This document shows positions 40,255 to 44,323 of a stretch of 44,323 bases of DNA, piece after piece (the stretch's first letter is position 1; every line of letters starts with the position of its first letter). A model generated the notes under the pieces. That model was given only the letters and a program-made list of their open reading frames with translations, did not search any database and was not told where the DNA came from. The stretch spans positions 1 through 44,323 of the forward strand of contig NZ_CALCDX010000030.1 of assembly GCF_937900395.1 (NCBI RefSeq), given 5' to 3'. This stretch comes from an uncultured Caulobacter sp. (GTDB lineage: Bacteria; Pseudomonadota; Alphaproteobacteria; Caulobacterales; Caulobacteraceae). A program made the translations under genes and the position numbers.

Positions 40255-42030
40255 TCAGTGGTTGTGCCGGGGCAGCTTGGACGCCAGGTCCTGGTACTTG
40301 ACCGCGAACTCCAGCACCCCGCCGGTCTCGAGCTGGCCGGTGTGGGCGCGGTAGATCTCCTGCCAGGGCGTCATGGTCGCCGGGACGGCCGGAATGCCTT
40401 CCTTCTTGCGCTCGGCGATCGTCGCCTCGTCCACCAGGGCGTCGCAGCGACCGGTGTTGATGTCGATGCGGATCGTATCGCCGGTGCGCAGCCACGAGAG
40501 CCCGCCGCCCACCGCGCTCTCGGGCGAGGCGTTCAGGATCGAGGGGCTGTCGGCGGTGCCCGACTGGCGGCCGTCGCCGAGGGTCGGCAGGCTCATGATG
40601 CCCTTCTTCAGCAGGTGATCCGGCGGCTGCATGTTCACGACCTCGGCCGAGCCCGGCCAGCCGATCGGACCGGCGCCGCGGATCACCAGGATGCAGCGCT
40701 CGTCGATCTCCAGGGCCGGATCGTTGATCCGCTTGTGGTAGTCGTCTGACCCGTCGAACACGATGGCGCGAGCCTCGAAGACGCCTTCCTTGCCGGGCTC
40801 CGACAGGTAGCGCTTGCGGAACTCCTCGCCGATCACGCTGGACTTCATGATCGCGAAGTCGAACAGGTTGCCCTTCAGCACCAGGAAGCCGGCCTTTTCG
40901 GCCAGCGGCTGGTGGTAGGGGAAGATCACCTCGCGGTCGGTCGTCTCGCGGCCCTGCAGGTTCTCGCCCATGGTCTTGCCGGTGACGGTCAGGACGTCGC
41001 CGTGCAGGCGGCCTTGCTGCAGGAGCTCCCAAAGCACCGCCGGCGCGCCGCCGGCCCGGTGGAAGCGCTCGCCCAGATACTTGCCGGCCGGCTGCATGTT
41101 GACGATCAGTGGGATGTCGTAGGCCGCGCGCCAGTCGTCGGCGGTGATCTCGACGCCGGCGTGACGGGCCATGGCCACGATATGCGGCTGGGCGTTGGTC
41201 GAGCCGCCCGCCGCCGCCACCAGGGCGATGGCGTTCTGGAAGGCCTTCTTGGTGAGGATGTCGAGCGGTTTGACGTCCTCATAGGCCAGGTCGACGATCC
41301 GCTGGCCGGTCTTGTAGGCCATCTGGCCGCGTTCGCGGTACGGGGCGGGAATCGCCGCGCAGCCGGTCAGCGACAGGCCCAGCGCCTCGGCCACGGCGTT
41401 CATGGTCGAGGCCGTGCCCATGGTGTTGCAGTGGCCCGCCGACGGCGCCGAGCTGGCGGCGCGGTCGATGAACTCTTCCTCGGTGATCTCGCCGGCCGCC
41501 AGCTTGCGGCGCGAGCGCCAGATCACCGTGCCCGAGCCGACCAGCTCGCCCTCGTGCCAGCCGTCCAGCATCGGACCGCCCGACAGCACGATGGCCGGGA
41601 TATTGACCGTGGTGGCGGCCATGATGCCCGCCGGGGTGGTCTTGTCGCAGCCGGTGGTCAGCACCACGGCGTCGATCGGATAGCCGTGCAGGGTCTCGAC
41701 GAGACCGAGATAGGAGAGGTTCCGGTCCAGCGCCGCCGTCGGGCGACGGCAGTTCTCGAAGATCGGATGGACCGGAAACTCCATGGGGATGCCCCCGGCG
41801 TCGCGGATCCCGTCCCGAATCCGCGTCACCAGGTCCAGGTGGATGCGGTTGCAGGGCGAGATGTCGCTGCCGGTCTGGGCGATGCCGATGATCGGCTTGC
41901 CGCTTCGCAGCTCCTCCGGCGTGATCCCGTAGTTCATGAAGCGCTCCAGGTAGAGCGCGGTCATGTCGATGTGGTCGGGGTTATCGAACCAATCGCGGGA
42001 CCGGAACCGGCGGGGCGTGCGTTCAGGCAA
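40255..42030 (-). CDS. xylD: D-xylonate dehydratase
   Basis: An IlvD/Edd-family [2Fe-2S] dehydratase, about 591 residues, converting D-xylonate to 2-keto-3-deoxyxylonate. The cluster cysteines are in IAQTGSDISPCNR (about 55-67), LTTGCDKTTPAG (about 123-134) and SAPSAGHCNTMGTASTMN (about 190-207). It is very close in my memory to the C. crescentus xylonate dehydratase, including the C-terminus KLPRHNH. The start is uncertain. An ATG at 42063 would overlap xylC by 41 bases, while a TTG at 42030 has GAGG upstream and overlaps by eight, so I prefer the TTG. It is the last gene of the xylB-xylC-xylD run, with a terminator following. Confidence 0.95.
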   Translation of the reverse strand: MPERTPRRFRSRDWFDNPDHIDMTALYLERFMNYGITPEELRSGKPIIGIAQTGSDISPCNRIHLDLVTRIRDGIRDAGGIPMEFPVHPIFENCRRPTAALDRNLSYLGLVETLHGYPIDAVVLTTGCDKTTPAGIMAATTVNIPAIVLSGGPMLDGWHEGELVGSGTVIWRSRRKLAAGEITEEEFIDRAASSAPSAGHCNTMGTASTMNAVAEALGLSLTGCAAIPAPYRERGQMAYKTGQRIVDLAYEDVKPLDILTKKAFQNAIALVAAAGGSTNAQPHIVAMARHAGVEITADDWRAAYDIPLIVNMQPAGKYLGERFHRAGGAPAVLWELLQQGRLHGDVLTVTGKTMGENLQGRETTDREVIFPYHQPLAEKAGFLVLKGNLFDFAIMKSSVIGEEFRKRYLSEPGKEGVFEARAIVFDGSDDYHKRINDPALEIDERCILVIRGAGPIGWPGSAEVVNMQPPDHLLKKGIMSLPTLGDGRQSGTADSPSILNASPESAVGGGLSWLRTGDTIRIDINTGRCDALVDEATIAERKKEGIPAVPATMTPWQEIYRAHTGQLETGGVLEFAVKYQDLASKLPRHNH

Positions 42031-42892
42031 GGCGAACCTCGTGTTGGGGCTGGCCCGCGACATTGACCCCGACGGCGAACAGGCCGCCGGCCAGCGGATA
42101 CTGGGCCAGGGTTTCGTCGCTGAGGCCCTTGCGGGCGGTGGTGAAGAACAGGGTCTTCAGGTCCGGCCCGCCGAAGCAGACCTTGGTGACGTTGGGGGCG
42201 GGAAGGTCGATCTTGCCGACGATCTCGCCGGCCGGCGAGACGCGGATGACGCCAAAGCCGCCCCACAGAGCGATCCACAGGCATCCCTCGGAATCGACGA
42301 CCGTGCCGTCGGGATAGATATCGTCGCCCAGCTTGACGTGGACGAAGGCGCGCTTGTTCGACAGCGCGCCGTCCTCGGCCAGGTCATAGGCCCAGATGGT
42401 CTTTTCCAGGGTGTCGGTGTGGTAGAAGGTCTTGCCGTCCGGCGAGACGCAGGGCCCGTTGGTGATGCAGACGCCCTTGTCCATCCGCGCCACGCCCTCG
42501 GCGTCCATGCGGTAGAGCGAGCCGCTCTTGTTCTCTTCGCCATCGTGCATGGTGCCGAACCACAGCCGGCCGTTGGCGTCGACCGTCGCGTCGTTGGGGC
42601 GGTTGTCGAGGGCGGCGTCCTCGACCTCGATCAGCGAGCGAAAGCCGAACGCGGGGTGGAAGCGGTGAATGCCCGTCTTCAGGCCGACGACAAAGCCGCC
42701 AGCGTCGGCGATCGGCGCCAGGAAGGTGACCTGGTCGGGGGCGTCGAAGCTGAGATGCTCGCCCGTCGCCGGGCTGTAGTTGTGAATCTTGCGCTGCTTG
42801 ATGTCGACGAACCACAGGGTGTCGCGGTGCCAGATCGGGCCTTCGCCCAGCGTGGCCTTCAGATCCCAGACGCAGGTGACTTCAGCGGTCAT
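42023..42892 (-). CDS. xylC: D-xylono-1,4-lactonase (SMP-30/gluconolactonase family)
   Basis: A 289-residue six-bladed propeller lactonase that hydrolyses xylonolactone. Metal-binding residues of the SMP-30 family are in TLGEGPIWH (Glu near residue 18), RPNDATVDANGRLWFGTM, TNGPCVSPDGKTFYHTDT and DIYPDGTVVDSEGCLWIAL. The ATG at 42892 with GAAGAGG upstream is right: a longer frame to 43018 only translates an intergenic inverted repeat. 289 residues is also the length I recall for C. crescentus XylC. It overlaps the start of xylD and follows xylB. Confidence 0.95.
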   Translation of the reverse strand: MTAEVTCVWDLKATLGEGPIWHRDTLWFVDIKQRKIHNYSPATGEHLSFDAPDQVTFLAPIADAGGFVVGLKTGIHRFHPAFGFRSLIEVEDAALDNRPNDATVDANGRLWFGTMHDGEENKSGSLYRMDAEGVARMDKGVCITNGPCVSPDGKTFYHTDTLEKTIWAYDLAEDGALSNKRAFVHVKLGDDIYPDGTVVDSEGCLWIALWGGFGVIRVSPAGEIVGKIDLPAPNVTKVCFGGPDLKTLFFTTARKGLSDETLAQYPLAGGLFAVGVNVAGQPQHEVRLA

Positions 42893-42907
42893 ATCAGCCT
42901 CTTCAAA

Positions 42908-43014
42908 TCCCTCCCCCTCGATGGGGAGGGTAGGGTGGGGGTGAATAGGACATCGGCGGCCGAACCGCCACATCACCCCCATCCCCAACCCTTCCCCCAT
43001 CAAGGGGGAAGGGA
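42908..43014. repeat. Intergenic inverted repeat between xylB and xylC
   Basis: Arms of about 37-42 bases (CCCTCCCCCTCGATGGGG and, opposite, CCCCCATCAAGGGGGAAGGG) are imperfectly complementary, with a 28-base centre. They carry inner TCACCCCCATCCCC / TGGGGGTGA pairs. It adds a stretch of G and C runs inside the operon and could fold in the mRNA between the two coding regions. Confidence 0.7.
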
Positions 43015-43021
43015 GCAAGCC

Positions 43022-43762
43022 CTAGCGCCAGCCGGCGTCGATCCAGTACTCGTGACCGGTGCAGAGCGAGGCGTCGTCCGAGGCCAGGAACAGCACCAGC
43101 GAGGCGACGTGATCCGGCAGGATGCGGCCCTTCAGGCACTGGGCGGCCACGATCTGGGCCTCGCCTTCCGGCGTGTACCACTTCTCCTGGCGCTTGGTCT
43201 TGACGTTGCCCGGCACCACGCAGGTGACGCGGATGTCGTCGGGGCCCAGCTCGCGGGCCAGGGCGCGGGTCATGCCCTCGATGCCGGCCTTGGCGGTTTC
43301 GTAGAGGACAAGGTCCTCCAGGCCCAGGTGCCAGCTGATCGAGCCGAAGTTGATGATGGCGCCGCCGCCGCGCTTCTTCATGCCGCCGGCCACGGCCTGG
43401 GCCGCGAACACCATGTGGCGCAGGTTCACGCCGATGCGGTTGTCCCAGTAGGCGGGCGTCAGGTCGGCCAGGCTGTGCCGGTCGTCGTTGCCGGCGTTGT
43501 TGACCAGCACGTCGACGTCGCCGATCTCGGCGAAGGTCGCCTTCAGCGCGTCGATGTCCATCAGGTCGCAGCGCTTGTAGACCGGCGCGATGGCCGCGTC
43601 CTTCGACAACTCGGCGACCAGGGCTTGCGAGTCCGCGTCGACGATGTCGAGGAAGATCACCTCGGCGCCCTGGCGCACGAAGCCGGCGACGAGGCCGGCG
43701 CCGATGCCCGAGCCGCCGCCGGTCACCAGTGCGACCTTCTGTGCCCTGCTCTGGTCAGTCAT
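43022..43762 (-). CDS. xylB: D-xylose 1-dehydrogenase (NAD+), SDR family
   Basis: A 246-residue classical short-chain dehydrogenase that oxidises D-xylose to xylonolactone, the first step of the Weimberg pathway. The cofactor motif TGGGSGIGAG is near 14-23, with Asp in FLDIVD setting NAD preference. The NNAGNDDRH segment is near 88-96 and the Ser-Tyr-Lys catalytic set lies in FGSISWHLGL and YETAKAG (Tyr about 154, Lys about 158). The distinctive C-terminus CTGHEYWIDAGWR matches Caulobacter XylB as I recall it. GAGGAG precedes the ATG. In C. crescentus xylX and xylA lie upstream; here the sequence changes at that point. Confidence 0.95.
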   Translation of the reverse strand: MTDQSRAQKVALVTGGGSGIGAGLVAGFVRQGAEVIFLDIVDADSQALVAELSKDAAIAPVYKRCDLMDIDALKATFAEIGDVDVLVNNAGNDDRHSLADLTPAYWDNRIGVNLRHMVFAAQAVAGGMKKRGGGAIINFGSISWHLGLEDLVLYETAKAGIEGMTRALARELGPDDIRVTCVVPGNVKTKRQEKWYTPEGEAQIVAAQCLKGRILPDHVASLVLFLASDDASLCTGHEYWIDAGWR

Positions 43763-43775
43763 GACTCTCCTCTAT

Positions 43776-43809
43776 ATCTGTGGGGGCTGAACCATCTGTG
43801 GGGGCTGAA
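43776..43809. repeat. Tandem 16-base direct repeat at the right-hand join
   Basis: ATCTGTGGGGGCTGAA occurs twice (43776-43791 and 43794-43809) with a two-base gap, directly upstream of xylB. It sits where the Caulobacter operon gives way to unrelated sequence. Confidence 0.8.
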
Positions 43810-43985
43810 ACTCGGCGGGGTGCGCGCAGTCCGAGGACCCGGCGGCCGGCGTCGAGGAGCTGTGCGTGCAGTTCGTCGCGGTCGAGGTTGGCGAAGCCCG
43901 GGGTGGAGGCTCCTGCGATGCCGGCCAGCGCGACGGCGGCCTTGACGGGACCGCCCGGGCCGGGGTTGACCGCCGCCAGCACCGC
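43810..43985. other. Foreign flank between xylB join and RNase HII-like fragment
   Basis: The minus-strand frame stays open here (DLDRDELHAQLLDAGRRVLG-like content preceded by an Ala-rich stretch). The only resemblance I see is a loose one to the C-terminal end of an IclR-type regulator. No start, stop or ribosome-binding site defines a gene. Confidence 0.25.
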
Positions 43986-44129
43986 CATCTGCCGGTCGCG
44001 GGTCACCTTGGCCAGGATCGACGCCGCCGCGATGGAATAGGAATGCGCGTCGCCGTCGACGATGGTCTCTGCCGGACAGCCGAGTTGCGGCGGCGCCCGA
44101 TTGCCGTCGACGAGCACCATGCACGGCGG
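43986..44129 (-). pseudogene. rnhB: RNase HII-like fragment in foreign flank
   Basis: In one minus-strand frame, MVLVDGNRAPP and then DGDAHSYSIAAASILAKVTR plus DRQM match the centre of ribonuclease HII, which removes RNA from RNA-DNA hybrids. The matching part is only about 45 residues. The N-terminal GxDEAGRG box is absent, and the expected tail with its YGF/KGY segment is replaced by unrelated residues. The frame is open to the window edge on one side and runs to xylB on the other. Flanking residues read like pieces of other proteins; the segment upstream (VEALPIVTDVSRAESVQALA) recalls a dehydrogenase. This is a broken or chimeric copy, not a working gene. Confidence 0.5.
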
Positions 44130-44323
44130 CTCGGCGAGCGCCTGGACCGACTCGGCGCGGCTCACGTCGGTGACGATCGGCAGCGCCTCGACGCCGAGCG
44201 CCGCCTCGACATCGCCCTCGCCCTCGACCCCATGGCCATCCACGGCTGGGGCTGCCGCATGCGCGCCTTCCAGGCCTGGCGGGCACAGCGCGTCAGCAGG
44301 TGGCGGCGCTGGGGGTCGGCCAG
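44130..44323. other. Right edge, mixed coding signal
   Basis: Both strands carry open, GC-rich frames to the window edge. The minus strand shows a short dehydrogenase-like segment (LGVEALPIVTDVSRAESVQA). The plus strand reads LDIALALDPMAIHGWGCRMR. Neither can be assigned, and the edge cuts both. Confidence 0.25.

Noticed and set aside
39713..41032. A 439-codon frame overlapping xylD and the TPR-like gene on the same strand
   Set aside because: It is an Arg/Pro/Gly-rich out-of-frame translation of xylD and its neighbour, with no plausible start.
42908..43014. The inverted repeat between xylB and xylC as a transcription terminator
   Set aside because: There is no U-run after the stem, and xylC and xylD are expected to be cotranscribed with xylB.
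1..44323. CRISPR arrays, tRNA genes, prophage or integrase genes
   Set aside because: No regularly spaced repeats, no cloverleaf-like sequence and no integrase or phage structural protein were recognised anywhere in the window.

Overview
The window is high-GC alphaproteobacterial DNA. From about 590 to about 43,770 it reads as one continuous Caulobacter segment close to the C. crescentus/C. segnis group. The support is the gene content: a Weimberg xylose pathway with XylB, XylC and XylD in that order, an Flj-type flagellin, an AcrAB-NodT pump with a divergent TetR repressor, a PutA/Lrp pair and a Caulobacter-type xylose permease. No rRNA, tRNA, CRISPR array or intact transposase was seen.

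Both ends behave differently. At the left, an RND transporter gene stops being RND-like after about 350 residues. It continues into unrelated sequence, followed by an IS-end-like spacer and the open start of an unrelated gene. At the right, the xyl operon breaks immediately upstream of xylB, where xylA and xylX would be expected. The sequence changes there to a patchwork containing an RNase HII-like fragment. I read both ends as foreign joins, most likely assembly or amplification chimeras, although real recombination is possible.

Layout: 1-590 foreign; 590-2,798 RND pump and adaptor; 2,884-4,855 glutathione S-transferase and thiolase; 4,901-6,716 a run of small uncharacterised genes headed by a LuxR-type HTH protein; 6,806-9,274 a 2-dehydro-3-deoxy-galactonate (KDPGal) operon with its FCD/GntR regulator; 9,507-12,341 a GH31 enzyme with a PA14 insert; 12,409-13,619 a small ORF and a flagellin; 13,758-18,277 carboxylesterase, S41 protease and GH5 enzyme; 18,348-22,314 proline catabolism (PutA and Lrp-type regulator); 22,740-29,268 the AcrAB-NodT pump and TetR repressor; 29,346-33,854 acyltransferase, methyltransferase-like protein, LOG protein and beta-CASP nuclease; 34,013-43,762 xylose and xylan use (GH43, permease, TonB receptor, TPR-like protein, XylD, XylC, XylB).

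Much of the window serves plant-polysaccharide and sugar-acid use. The TonB receptor and secreted GH31/GH43/GH5/esterase enzymes would release pentoses and oligosaccharides, the permease would import xylose, and XylB, XylC and XylD would convert it to 2-keto-3-deoxyxylonate. Candidate LacI-type operators lie upstream of several of these genes. The other clear regulatory circuit is the pump: a perfect 22-bp palindrome sits just downstream of a good sigma70-type promoter between acrA and the tetR-like gene.
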